Assembly (NCBI GenBank): GCA_947247005.1
Contig: OX365948.1
Location: forward strand, 7,750,001 to 7,814,000
Reading direction: 5' to 3'
DNA length: 64,000 nt
Origin: Spisula solida
Lineage: Eukaryota; Mollusca; Bivalvia; Venerida; Mactridae
The position numbers and the translations under genes are program-made. The notes under the pieces were generated by a model. That model saw nothing but the letters and a program-made list of their open reading frames with translations. It did no database searches and was not told the origin of the DNA. Position 1 is the stretch's first letter. Every line of letters starts with the position of its first letter. Shown piece after piece: positions 32,992-45,301 of the stretch.

Positions 32992-33493
32992 GACATGCAT
33001 CCGTTAAACAGACTGTACATTGACTGCCTGATCATTGACATGTATCTGTTAAACAGACTGTACATTGACTGCCTGATCATTGACATGTATCTGTTAAACA
33101 GACTGCACATTGACTGCCTGATCATTGACATGTATCTGTTAAACAGACTGCACATTGACTGCCTGATCATTGACATGTATCTGTTAAACAGACTGTACAT
33201 TGACTGCCTGATCATTGACATGTATCTGTTAAACAGACTGCACATTGACTGCCTGATCATTGACATGTATCTATCTGTTAAACAGACTGCACATTGACTG
33301 CCTGATCATTAACATGTTTCTGTTAAGCAGACTGTACATTGACTGCCTGATCATTGACATGTATCTGTTAAACAGACTGCACATTGACTACCTGGTCATT
33401 GACATGTATCTGTTAAACAGACTGTATATTGACTGCCTGATCATTGAGATGCATCCATTAAACAGACTGTACATTGACTGCCTGATCATTGAG
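32992..33493. repeat. Minisatellite, 45-bp unit x ~11
   Basis: The unit contains atctgttaaacagactgtac, attgactgcctgatcattga and catgt. At 45 bp it is 15 codons, so both strands look open (94-127 codons); I do not take these as genes, because differences between copies show no codon pattern and several frames are open. Confidence 0.95.
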
Positions 33494-33710
33494 TCTCAAG
33501 TCAACTGTTACACTTGGTGTCCCTGGCAGCCACAGTACATCTGCTTTAGACCCTCTCAGGTACACATTTATACACCAGGGTTAATGGAGCATACGGGTTA
33601 TTCTTGTTCAGAGAAATTAAGCAGTAATCCAGACGGGGATTAAACCCCAGGCCTCTTGATTCCCAAATGCACACCCTATACCTCTGGGCCACCGCTCTCC
33701 ACAAGTAGGT
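33494..33710 (-). mobile_element. tRNA-derived SINE
   Basis: The minus strand reads, from 33702, gagcggtggcccagaggtat (A box tggcccagagg at 33681-33691) and ggtttaatccc (B box at 33636-33646), then a body with ggtgtataaatgtgtacctg, a motif common to mollusc SINEs as I recall. It directly follows the 45-bp array. Confidence 0.7.
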
Positions 33711-34274
33711 TGAAGCCCCTTATAATTCTAGCATTATGTGGTCATAAGTGGGCACCTGTATTCAAATAGGGCCACTGCGAAAAAGTTCAAGAATTCATCT
33801 CCATGGACATTATAATGTCAATTAGGTACAAGCCAATGGACAGAGCATTATGTAAATGACAAGCTACATGTTTGACATTGGAAGTGTTCCAGTGTTCATG
33901 CATGCCATGGTATCATCCTATCATTCCATTGTCATCTCATTTATATTCCATTGCTGTATTTTAATGTTCACCAATATTACAAGATAACTACAATACCAGT
34001 CATAAAATTGTCAATTTGGGTAATAAAACCAACAGTTATGAATATTTTAGCGTGTAATGGTAGGATTGCATTTTGATGCTGCACAATGCAACCAGAAAAT
34101 GAGTGCTTTTGGGAAAGTCTAAACATTCAGCAGGCTAAATATACTCCCCGACTGCAAAGTGTCATAATTCTGGCCAAAATTATTATAGTGCAAATTCCTT
34201 CTTTCACATTTACATATTGATGTCAATCATTCGTGAAAGTGTGAAGGAAATCCTGCCAAAATCTGCAGGAGAAG
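33711..34274. other. Nothing recognised
   Basis: No supported feature. Confidence 0.4.
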
Positions 34275-34590
34275 TCTTAGAATGGCCAAGCCACTAGAGC
34301 ACATCACAGGATGCCCAAATCACTAGAACACATCTCATGATGCCTAAAACCCAAACCACTAGAGCTCATCTTAGAATGCCTAAGCCACTAGAGCACAACT
34401 CATGATGCCCAAACCACTGCCCAAACTACTAGAGCACCCCTCATGATGCCCAAACCACAAGAGCTCTACGTAGGATGCCCAAACCACTAGAGCTCATCTT
34501 AGGATGCCCCAACCACTAGAGCACAACTTGGGATGCCCAAATCATTAAACCACTGTAACCTTTGGATGCCCAAACCACTAGAGCATAGAG
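34275..34590. repeat. Diverged short tandem repeat, ~28-bp unit x ~11
   Basis: Units resemble ccactagagcacatc plus ttaggatgcccaaa, with indels and substitutions throughout. Confidence 0.8.
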
Positions 34591-34856
34591 GTTGGCACTT
34601 TGGAAATTCTGCATATTGAGATGCAATGTGTTGGTTTGTGAGATAGTGACATGATCTGTATTTAAACAAGCACCACACAATTATCTGGCTGTCAGGGATT
34701 CCCTTCTGTCTACCAGTATCTCTAATTGGGTGACAAAATCTAATTACTACATCAATAAGCAAGAAACAAGAAGTGAAATGCAGACTTACATGAAAACAGA
34801 CTTTTGTATTTTAATTAAGCATTGTTTTCATGAATTCTTGAAAATTATGCTCCCAA

Positions 34857-36050
34857 ACAAGAGGGCACAAAGGGCCCTAGGTAGATCACCTGTCATAGTA
34901 GTACATGCAGGCTCCTTAATGGCAATCAAGTAAATGCAGTCTCTATTGCATGTACAAGGCATTTATATTGTCTAATCAAGCAACCATTGAAGTTTAAGCC
35001 AAGTTTCGTCTATGATTTGACCTAATGACCTAGTTTTTGACCCCAGATGACCCGACAATCGAACTTCACCAAGATTTTGTTAAGATCATCATAATGTGAC
35101 CAACTTTCAAAAAGATGATGTGAAAGTTATGACCTCTATGCAAGATGACCCGACAATCGAACTTCACCAAGATTTTGTTAAGATCATCATAATGTGACCA
35201 ACTTTCAAAAAGATGATGTGAAAGTTATGACCTCTATGCATGATTTTTCTATGATTTTACCTTGTGACCTAGTTTTTGACTCCAGAGGACCCAATATCTA
35301 TCTTGTCCTAGATTTTGTTAAAATTATCATTGTGACCAAGTTTCATAAAGATTTGGTCAAAATTAAGACCTCTAGTGACTATGCAAGGTTTTTGTATGAT
35401 TTGACCTTGTGACCTAGTTTTTTACCCTCGATGGCCCAATATCGCACTTGACCTAGATCTTGTTCAGATTATCGTTATGACCAAGTTTCATAAAGATTAT
35501 GTCCAAATTGTGACTGCTAGTGACTACACAATATTTTCCAATGATTTAAACAAGTGGCCTATATTTTACCTGGATGACCCGCGACCAAACTTGACCTAGA
35601 TTTTGTTGAGAAGATCATTGTGACTGAGTTTCATAAAGATTAGATGAAAATTGTGACCTCAAGTGATTTTATAATGCATGGTTTTTCTATGATTTGACCT
35701 TTTGACTTAGTTTTTTTACCCTAGATGACCCAATATCGAACTTGACCTAGATTTCGTTGAAATGATCATCGTGACCGAGTTTCATAAAGATTTGGTCAAA
35801 ATTGTGACCTCTAGTAAGATAACGATGCAAGGTTTTTCTTTGATTTGACCTTGTGACCTAGTTTTTAACCCCCAATGACCCAATTTCAAACTTGACCTAG
35901 ATTTTGTTGAGATAATCATTGTGACCAAGTTTCAGAATGATTAAGCCAAAACTCAGACCTCAATCTAGTGTCTACGCATGCAAATTGTGGACAGAAGGAC
36001 GAAGAGTGATCACAAAAGCTCACACTGTCACTTTGTTACAGGTGATCTAA
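34857..36050 (+). mobile_element. Dispersed element, 145-bp core type, long copy
   Basis: The left end is ACAAGAGGGCACAAAGGGCC with gatcacctgtcatagtagta. About seven core units follow, then gacgaagagtgatcacaaaa and the right end TTACAGGTGATCTAAAA. The left gatcacctg and right caggtgatc have changed together compared with gctcacctg/caggtgagc of other copies. A 98-bp segment (35045-35142) is perfectly duplicated next to itself (from 35143). Confidence 0.87.
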
Positions 36051-38827
36051 AAAGGCTAATAACACTGAGACCTGTGATTTGTTTATTCTTTTGTGCTTAA
36101 CCCTTATTGTAACTTTTGGGACAAACAACAATGATCTCCCATGATGACACTCATGTTGGGTCACTCTTTATAATTTGATTGTCTACCCTAGTTACTCAAT
36201 ATTGGAAAATAATTGTTGGTCGACATGGGAAAGGGGCATGAATTGATGAATTTATATGGAGTAATGGTCTCTGCAACTTGAAAACTTTCATCTCCTTGTA
36301 TACTCCTCACCTTAGACGTTCGAACCTCAAAATCAATTTGGTTTATCAATGGTTGCTTACTTGAACCTCCATATAAACTTTGAGGATCCTAGGACTAAGT
36401 GTTTTTGAGTAATTGAACGGAAACCGCCTTGTCTACCGACAGACACATGCAAATATAGGTGGGGGCATCATTATACATTGGTTGCAACATGATTGTCTTG
36501 GAACTGGAACAATGCTGGAAACACTGCTGGAGAAATGGTTTACTCATCAATTCTGAAGAGGCTTATAAATAAATCTATCACCAGGAAAAGGTTATATCAT
36601 TAGCTATAGTGTATTCTTTCACAGTGACAACAGTTGGAGAAACTAATCAATGAAAACACACCCATATAAGTGACAATAATATAATGGTTACATTCTAAAA
36701 CAACCACATAGACTCTCCCATACAAAACCACACCGAAGTCCTACAACCGCATGTTTCTCTTTTTCTCCATGCTGAAACTCTCTCGTCGCTATAGCAACCT
36801 ATCGGCAACAGTTTTAAACAGCAGCATGGATTCCACTATTGATTTATAAATCTGAAACATTTTTTGCTCTCATTTACACATTGTTGAAGACATGTTTATG
36901 AATGCAGCAGATTTAGTGTCTGGGTAATCTAGTTCAAGTTAATTAAAACCATTCTTAATAGAACTACAGAAATCATGTGTTATGATAAATAATTTAAAGA
37001 CATGTTACTACAGCATCAAGCCTTGAACACATATCAGCCGCACGATTCTTGGTGCACAATTTGTTCTACTTCCAAAAATAAACAATAAAATTACAGCGGC
37101 TGACCGCAGACAAAATAGCTGTCATTCAGACAGATCATAGACAACACAAGGCTGTACAGTAACGTCTCACTAGTAGCACAGACAGTGTATCTTGCTATTT
37201 GCAATAATAGCAGAAAAAAATTGACATGTAGAGAATGTGGTTTGCTATAGTAGCATAACTTGCAGCGTTTAGATTGTGTAGGACAGACTATGAGTTTTTT
37301 TTATTTGGTCAGTCCCTTGAAAAACAAACAATTAAAAGTGAACACAGACTTGTACACAGGTGTGAGCTATCAGCTTAGTAACACACAACTGTCAAATGCC
37401 TAAACTTCCCAAACTTTATTTAAAGCAGTCATCAAAATATGCACAAGTTTGGTTTTCCAGGAATATAGAAATAATGCAAGAACAAGACTAAGGCTGTGGA
37501 GGTATTATAGAAGGAGATATCACACGCTAATTAGTAGATAACAATATGTCACAAGACAAGGTTTGTGAGATCAAAGTTAAAATATAGAAAGCTTACAGTG
37601 TCTCCCAAGTGGCTCAACATAATGTAGGGATCAAATCATACTATAAATAATGGAACATTAAGAATGACAGTGAGTAGCAGTTAACTCAAAGAACTCCCTA
37701 ATGTTTCAATGTGCCATGATGGATGAATCATGTATAATTATGGTTGGAAACAATAACTGGAATTTTCACCAGTTGAAACAAAAATACAATAAAATTGTCA
37801 ATATTAGTTAGGATTTATTTTCATTGATCCCAGGATGAACTTCAGAACACAAATCCAATCACTATGGCTGATCGGCCCCTAAAATATGGTAACACAATTT
37901 TTTTATTTCATTTTTTTTAACATTTACAAATTTACAACCCCACAAATTTGCCATTTTATCAAAATTTATGAAATTCGTTACCCAAGAAAATGACTGATGG
38001 TACAGTATTATTCCGTTAGCAATACAATACATAACACTATCGTGGAAAATCATCTTAATATTTAATGAAGTATTTTACCAGCTACATACATCATTATAAC
38101 TATGTCTAGTTTAATGAAATTATGTACTTAATAAAACATGAATACTGTAAAATCATTCCTACTTGTAGAAGCCAAAATTAGGGGACAGTCATTTTACTGT
38201 GGTTTTTGTGAAATGGACCCCCAATTAGGTATTGATCGATATTGACCTAAACCTACAATGAATAAAATACTGCTACTGCGCACAGACAATCCGCACAACC
38301 ACACCGAAACGACAGCAGCGCCTAGCCATCCCTGCAAGAGTCAGACATGCTTAAACATTAGAGGGCAATATACCGATAGACCTTACATTGCTTACTCAGA
38401 ACATCAAGGATGGAACTAATGAAAATTGAGCACTTTAGACACATCTAGTTTTTAGCAAAAAAGCAATTATCTAAGTCTGACCACCCATTTATATCCAACA
38501 CTCACAGTGACAATCCCATAACATACCTGTAAAGTTAATGCAAATACGGTCAAAGAATAAAGTTCAAGGATAAAACGTTCAAAAAAGGAAATTTAAGACT
38601 ATAAATTATTTGTCTAGATTATAATCACAGACATATAATTATCCACCCACACATTTAGTGCTTGGTATTCATGAAATATCGATCAGAACATTTGAACACC
38701 TGAGTTTCATACTATATACCATGTAACTATAGATGATAATGATTTAATATACAATGGTTTTTTTCTGTATCTTGTTTACAATGACGGATTCATGATTATT
38801 TAATTATATAGAGGATCTTGCATGATA
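36051..38827. other. Nothing recognised
   Basis: 2.8 kb without coding or repeat structure I can support. If mib1 extends upstream through here, this is intron. Confidence 0.35.
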
Positions 38828-38880
38828 GCTCATGACATACGAGTTTAATAAAACTCGTATTAAACTCGTATGTCATGAGC
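38828..38880. repeat. Perfect 20-bp inverted repeat (hairpin)
   Basis: GCTCATGACATACGAGTTTA and its exact inverse are separated by 13 bp that contain another partial copy (aaactcgtat). It lies 17 bp from the left end of the element at 38898. Confidence 0.85.
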
Positions 38881-38897
38881 ACGAATGTAAGATTCTA

Positions 38898-40231
38898 TTT
38901 ATCACATAACCTTAGAAAACGCTCATTATTGTTCAAAAGGATGATGCACGCTGCATATGTTTCAGCCAAATTTCAGCATTACAATGAGCGCGACGTCATG
39001 GCGACGTTGATATAATCCTGACGTCATTGACGGATCAATGCATGGATTGGCTAACGTCATGTCAAGCTAATTTTAGTTCAGTTTGTATATTATTCAATTT
39101 ATTTGACTACTATGCCATGTGAATGTATTTTATAGTAGATTATTAGTCTGATCATGTTGTGGTATATTAAGTAGGACTGAAAAGACACTCATTTTACAGG
39201 GTATCACTTAAATACTTTAATATAAATACTTCATATAATAATGAAGCCATAGACTTGAACAAGCATAGCATGGTAACCAAATTTCAATCACCATTTCAAT
39301 CACCCTGATTCAATTCACCTTATAAACTTCTCAATGGTTTTAAATATTACAGAACCAGCAACATCCTATTTGATGTAGTATATTTTTCTGTCCGTTGCTA
39401 AGCTTTAATAATTAATCCTAAATATAAATGCTTTTAAATACCAGTCATATAAGCTAATTATTGAACACTTTAGATAACAATTTTACTAAGCAGTTAAATA
39501 TCTTTAATCCAAACAATAGCTTTGGTGTTATCTGGCATTTTATCTGAGTCTATCTTAGGATAAATTAATATGTAACAATCTTTTAATAATTATGAATGTA
39601 TTTGCTTAGTCCCACTTTAATTATCTTAGACTGACATATGTACATGTTGTATATAATTGTTATACTTGTTTTATTTCTGCAAATTGTGTTAATTCCTTCA
39701 TGACCATGTACAAAGCATGGTTATTTCATGTGATATAAGACAACCTATTATAAATAGTGTCCTTCAAAAACTTAATTTATATTATCTTCAACTAATAATG
39801 AAATTTCAGAAATCATAATATTACTAAATTTACAGACTATACACAATTTTAGAGCCAGCAACTTTCTTGTCAACTCACTGTATTTTCTGTCCACTGATGA
39901 TCCTGATAAACCAAACAGATTAATTTTGTCCGTACAGTTTAGCATTGTAATTTTTGTTTTTAGTTCGTCTTGCATATTTGTAGTTTCATTTGTTAATTAA
40001 TTCTCTTGTAACATTGTTTGTATATATTATTATATGTCTCATATAAATGTTCTATGCATATACTTAAATATATGTTTTCTTTGTTATGTCGAATACAAGC
40101 TTGTAGCTTATGTTTATTATGTTAACTATAATCGACGTTAAATAAAGTTTATCTTATCACAGTCTGGGAGTGCCAAACAATATTTATGGCACGGCTTTAC
40201 GGCACTCCTGGACCACAGGTTATGTGATAAA
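38898..40231. mobile_element. 1.33-kb TIR element with TA target duplication
   Basis: The ends TTTATCACATAACCT and AGGTTATGTGATAAA are perfect 15-bp inverted repeats, each flanked by TA (38896-38897 and 40232-40233). Near the right end, GGAGTGCC/GGCACTCC forms a hairpin. CRE-like gacgtca motifs lie at 38990-39060, as in the element at 8298. No transposase frame is visible; non-autonomous. Confidence 0.65.
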
Positions 40232-40233
40232 TA

Positions 40234-40380
40234 CAGCTCTATCACACATTGTCATTTGATGCAATTGTATTATATAACTATATACAGCTCTATCGCATAT
40301 TGTCATTTGATGCAATTGTATTATATAATAATATACAGCTCTATCACATATTGTCACTTGATGCAATTGGTGGTCCTAGA
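40234..40380. repeat. Three tandem ~50-bp copies
   Basis: Units begin tacagctctatcacacattg and include gtcatttgatgcaattgta. Confidence 0.8.
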
Positions 40381-40476
40381 ATTTCGTTCATATGTAAGTC
40401 CTTGAGTACTTGTTCATGGTGACATAACAGGCTAGTGACTAATTGTAGAAACTAATGTTACACACGTGCGTATGTC

Positions 40477-41523
40477 CGTATCGCTGGCTACGTCCCTGAT
40501 AGTATCGCTGGCTACGTCTCTGATAGTATCGCTGGCTACGTTCCTGATAGTATCGCTGGCTACGTCCCTGATAGTATCGCTGGCTACGTTCCTGATAGTA
40601 ACGCTGGCTACGTCCCTGATAGTATCGCTGGCTACGTTCCCGATAGTATCGCTGGCTACGTCCCCGATAGTATCCCTGGCTACGTCCCCGATAGTATCGC
40701 TGGCTACGTCCCCGATAGTATCGCTGGCTACGTCCCCGATAGTATCGCTGACGTAGCGTCCCCGATAGTATCGCTGACGTAGCGTCCCCGATAGTATCGC
40801 TGGCTACGTCCCCGATAGTATCGCTGGCTACGTCCCCGATAGTATCGCTGGCTACGTCCCCGATATTATCGCTGGCTACGCCCCCGATAGTATCGCTGGC
40901 TACGCCCCCGATAGTATCGCTGGCTACGCCCCCGATAGTATCGCTGGCTACGCCCCCGATAGTATCGCTGGCTACGCCCCCGATAGTATCGCTGGCTACG
41001 CCCCCGATAGTATCGCTGGCTACGCCCCCGATAGTATCGCTGGCTACGCCCCCGATAGTATCGCTGGCTACGCCCCCGATAGTATCGCTGGCTACGTCCC
41101 CGATAGTATCGCTGGCTACGTCCTCGATAGTATCGCTGGCTACATGTCCCCGATAGTATCGCTGGCTACGCCCCCGATAGTATCGCTGGTTACTTCCCCG
41201 ATAGTATCGCTGGCTACGTCCCCGATAGTATCGCTGGCTACATGTCCCCGATAGTATCGCTGGCTACATGTCCCCGATAGTATCGCTGGCTACGCCCCCG
41301 ATAGTATCGCTGGTTACTTCCCCGATAGTATCGCTGGCTACGTCCCCGATAGTATCGCTGGCTACGCCCCTGATAGTATCGCTGGCTACGTCCCTGATAG
41401 TATCGCTGGCTACATGTCCTTGATAGTATCGCTGGCTACGTCCCTGATAGTATCGCTGGCTACGTCCCTGATAGTATCGCTGGCTACCTCCCTGATAGTA
41501 TCGCTGGCTACGTTCCTGATAGT
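40477..41523. repeat. Minisatellite, 24-bp unit x ~43
   Basis: The unit is atagtatcgctggctacgtc plus cccg. Versions with cgcccccg, catgtcc and cgttcctg occur in blocks. It is much richer in G+C than its surroundings. The plus-strand 96-codon frame is open only because 24 is a multiple of three. Confidence 0.96.
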
Positions 41524-41943
41524 TTTATTGTAGAGGTGGATTTATCAGGTACATCCTTGAAACATTAAACCTAAAGCATAAAGGCACTTTCTTTGTATAG
41601 GAAGCCATCTTCTCTACAGAAAATGTGGTAGCTTCCAACCACATTATACATCATAGGATGGAATTATATTGCTAAGTACTGGAAGAAATTTCCCTACAAG
41701 GCACATTATATTTGAATTAATTGTTAAACCTCAAATACTGCATAAATAGCAGTCTCTGAATAAAGTACAAACACATACCCACAGAATATGTGGGGTGATC
41801 CAATAGAAATGAGACAAACGCTGTAAAATGACAATGAATAGTGATATGAATATGAAAAGTTCATACAAAATACACTGCTCAAAAAAATTAAAGGAACACC
41901 ATACATTTTGGAGTTATCTTTGCCATGAATGAACTAGACGATC
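41524..41943. other. Nothing recognised
   Basis: No supported feature. Confidence 0.4.
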
Positions 41944-43062
41944 ATAGATCCTGGGGCGCTCACCTGCTTAACATGGCCGAACTTTGAACTTGACCTTAAG
42001 GTCATCAAGATAAACATTTTGACTAAACTTGATGAAGGTTAAAGCAAAACTCGCGACAGAGGCCTCGAGAGTGTTAAAAAGGTTTTGCTATTATTTGACA
42101 TATTGACCTAGTTTTTTACCCACATGAGCCAACTTCAAACGTGACCTTAAGGTCATCAAGATAAACATTTTGACCAAAGTTGATGAAGATTAAAGCAAAA
42201 ATATGGCCTCAAGAGTGTTAATAAGGTTTTTCTATAATTTGACCTATTGGCCTAGTTTTTGACCCCACATGGACCAAGTTCAAACTTGACCTTAAGGTCA
42301 TCAAGATACACATTTTGACCAAACTTCTTGAAGATTGAAGCAAAAATGTGGCCTCAATAATGTTAACAAGGTTTTCCTATTATTTTACCTAGTTTTTTAC
42401 CCTGCATGACAAAACTTCGAACTTGACATTTAGGTCATCAAGATAAACATTTTTACCAAATTTCATGAAGATTGAAGCAAAAATGTGGCCTCCAGATTGT
42501 TAACAAGGTTTTCCTATTATTTGACCTTTTGACCTAGTTTTTGACCCCACATGACCAAACTTTGAACTTGGCCTAGATTTCATTAAGATACAACTACTGA
42601 CCAAGTTTGGTGAAGATCAAAGCAAAAATGTGGCCTCCAAAGTGTTAACAAGGTTTTCCTATTATTTGACCTTATGACCTAGTTTTTGACACCACATGAA
42701 CCAACTTCGAACTTGACCTTAGGGTCACCAAGATCAACATTTTGACCAAACTTCATGAAAATTAAAGTAAGGTAGATCTTTTTCAGATAATCCCTGTGAC
42801 CAAGTTTCATAAAGATAAGGTGAAAATTGTGACTTCTAGTGACTACACAAGAGTTCCTATGATTTGACCTTGCAACCATGTTTTTGACACCAGATGACCC
42901 AATATCGAACTTGGCCTAGATTTTGTTGAAATGATATTGTAACCAATTTCATAAATATTAGTTAATCATTGTGACCTCTAATGACTACACAAGCTAATTG
43001 TTGATGGACGATGGACGGTCGAGGAGTGATCACAAAAGCTCACTCTGTCAGCAGGTGTGCTA
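41944..43062 (+). mobile_element. Dispersed element with two different core types (chimera)
   Basis: The left end is degraded (gcgctcacctg). The first ~0.8 kb has units with cttgaccttaaggtcatcaa, gataaacattttgaccaaac and aatgtggcctc. The last ~0.3 kb has units of the ordinary 145-bp type (gaccaagtttcataaagata, gacctctaatgactacac). The right end is gagtgatcacaaaagctcac and GCAGGTGTGCTAAAA. Confidence 0.82.
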
Positions 43063-43835
43063 AAAAGATCTCAGCTGTAACAAAATATTAAGATCTATTT
43101 ATCTGCCATACTGTCAAACCCTGCAAGGAGACATAGACATGACGCGCATCACCAACAAAGACATTTAATAAGAAACAGAGTAAAAGTATAAAAGAATGAA
43201 AAGTAAGGTTAAAAAGGTTTAAAAACCGGCCAGGTATCAATTAAGGAGACACATGACAATCAGATTTAACTCAGGGCCGGCCAAGGTAACGACATCAGGG
43301 GATAGAGCATTCCAGTAAAAAATGGTTCTTGGAAAGAAGGAGAATTTATGGTAGTCTGATTTAGTATAAATCTGCTGGAATGCTTTTGAGTGAGTGTAAC
43401 GAGAGGGTCTTGCATTTGGGACTAGGTAATCAGGTTCTGAATAGCAACCTGGTGTTTGGAGCATAACCAAGTGCTGGCCGATGGGTCGTAAGTCTAGAGG
43501 TCTCCACTTGAGTGTTTCAAGCATGGCTGTGACACTGGATGTGCGACCATAGTCGCTCATGGTCCAGGGCGTAGCCCTGCGCTGGACAGACTCAAGCTGG
43601 TCTATCTGGGTCTTTATTGTATTCCAGCTAGGGTCTGACCATTGTCTTGTATGCGATTGACCTAAGGTTTTGTGATTTTGCTTTTATGTTTCGTCTGAGG
43701 AAACCTAGGGTTTGGTATGCTTTTTGTGTGATGTTATCAATGTGTGTGTTCCATGTTAAGTCATTTCAAATTGTTATGCCTATGTACTTTGCAGATGTAA
43801 CTGTGTCTAGTGTGGTATTGTGTAAAAGATATTTT
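43063..43835 (-). pseudogene. 5'-truncated LINE (CR1/Rex-like), C-terminal reverse transcriptase end and 3' tail
   Basis: Minus-strand pieces read VTSAKYIGITI-stop-NDLTWNTHIDNI, then TQKAYQTLGFLRRN, SIAYKTMVRP, (frame change) QLESVQRRATPWTMSDYGRT, PDYLVPNARPSRYTHSKAFQ and FSFFPRTIFYWNALSPDVV. These are the usual final motifs of non-LTR retrotransposon ORF2 (YLGV-like, RNI, Y.T.VRP, QRRA, FFPRT...WN.LP). A stop and a frameshift show it is dead. The part below 43237 is its presumed 3' UTR. Confidence 0.88.
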
Positions 43836-45301
43836 GATAAAAATATATACATGTACATCATACCAATATAAAACTGTAACAGTACAAACTTCATGAAAAC
43901 CCCACCAATAATTCTCATGTCTATGTAATGCCTGTGTTATGATGTACTGGTATGTACAGTATTTTGAAATAGTACTTGGTTTTTTTTGTCCATGGACCAA
44001 CACTATGAAATAGGAGACTATGTTATAAATGAGTTGGATCACTACCAGAGCATGACTGGTTGTTATAATTTCCTGAACAGTTATAATATCTCCCAAACCA
44101 TAGATATCTGCACAACCTGATGTGATGGTGACATCCCCTGCTGCAAAAACCACCAAAAAATCAATGTTCACCAAATTAGACAAATGGAAACATGTACACA
44201 TACTCCAGTCACGACAAATATTACTCGTAAATATCATACAGGTTTATACAATGTTATTGGCAATATTAATGTAATTAATCAAATATGATCGTACGGTATG
44301 TAGTGATCCAATCATGTTAAGTCATCGGTGGTAAAGTTCTGATCTCCTATGCCATATGAAACCAACAGATAACAGACTTGTCAATATCAAATCATGTTAA
44401 TGAAACTCGTTGAATATGATGAATACAATCAAACTTGAGCTAAAGGTCACTACATGATCATTGGTGATCAACTTCATGGAATAAAACAGAACTTTGTACA
44501 TGTATATTCCAAGTGAGGTGTCATGTTTTCGCACAAATAATAATGCTCTTACTGGACACCAGTTAGGATACCAAGAAAGTGATGCAGTGGTCGAGTCCAC
44601 TATTATGGTGTAAAACCATGCAATTATAAAGGTTTATCCAGACATCTATATATTCAATGCTTCACTTAAATACCCTACCTGCTCTGAAAATAGTTGTAAT
44701 GTTATGTGGTCACATAAAATAAAGCGTAACATTATGTGTCACATTATTATGCTAACAGGACAGTAAAGTGGAACTGATAATACATTATATTTGTTGATTT
44801 TGGCGAAAGATCGAATTTTATTTCACTGAGTGATCACAGAACTCAATATTTTCACGAGTGGCTGTGGTCTGTGACAAGTTAGATCAAATTTGGTCTCAAA
44901 TTTTCTGTTGTGGTTTTCTGATGTGTATACAGAATGATTTAAAACAATACAAGACTTGTAATCAATGCCAATTCTAAACATTCCACACATTGAAACCATT
45001 ATACACAACAGTTAGCACTGCATGCAAGAATTTAAACATAAGTTTATGTTTTGACAACCCATTGCCCTGTTTTCCTCATATAGCATGCAATGAGTACCAT
45101 ATAAAGAAGTCATCAGCAGCGACTGTTCTGATCATATGCATCACCAGTCTTTTTTCAACATTGCATATTGGTCCAACATTTTTTGTTGAGCAATACAAGT
45201 TGTCATTATTATTTGACCATGATTTTAATGTAAAAATAAGCGCTCGCTTGGTCCTAACAGAAGCGCTTGCTGTAGCCACGGTTGAAGCGTTATATAATTT
45301 A
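43836..45301. other. No gene; one dispersed fragment
   Basis: 44785-44862 repeats the segment inside the TIR element at 8298-9007 (ttgttgattttggcgaaaga, cactgagtgatcacagaa). A minus-strand segment after a good-looking acceptor (tggtttttgcag, about 44140) is open for some 40 codons but matches nothing I know. Confidence 0.4.

Noticed and set aside
32982..33643. 94-127 codon frames with a 15-residue repeat
   Set aside because: 45-bp array, open on both strands; no domain, no start or end context.
36821..36850. Candidate GIHAAV ankyrin fragment on the minus strand
   Set aside because: Only six residues, with no flanking ankyrin consensus or splice sites in the right phase.
44000..44150. Possible exon after a strong acceptor on the minus strand (GDVTITSGCADIYG)
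   Set aside because: GDVTIT recalls the MIB1 GADVTIT segment, but the residues after it do not fit an ankyrin repeat and no matching donor or phase could be supported.
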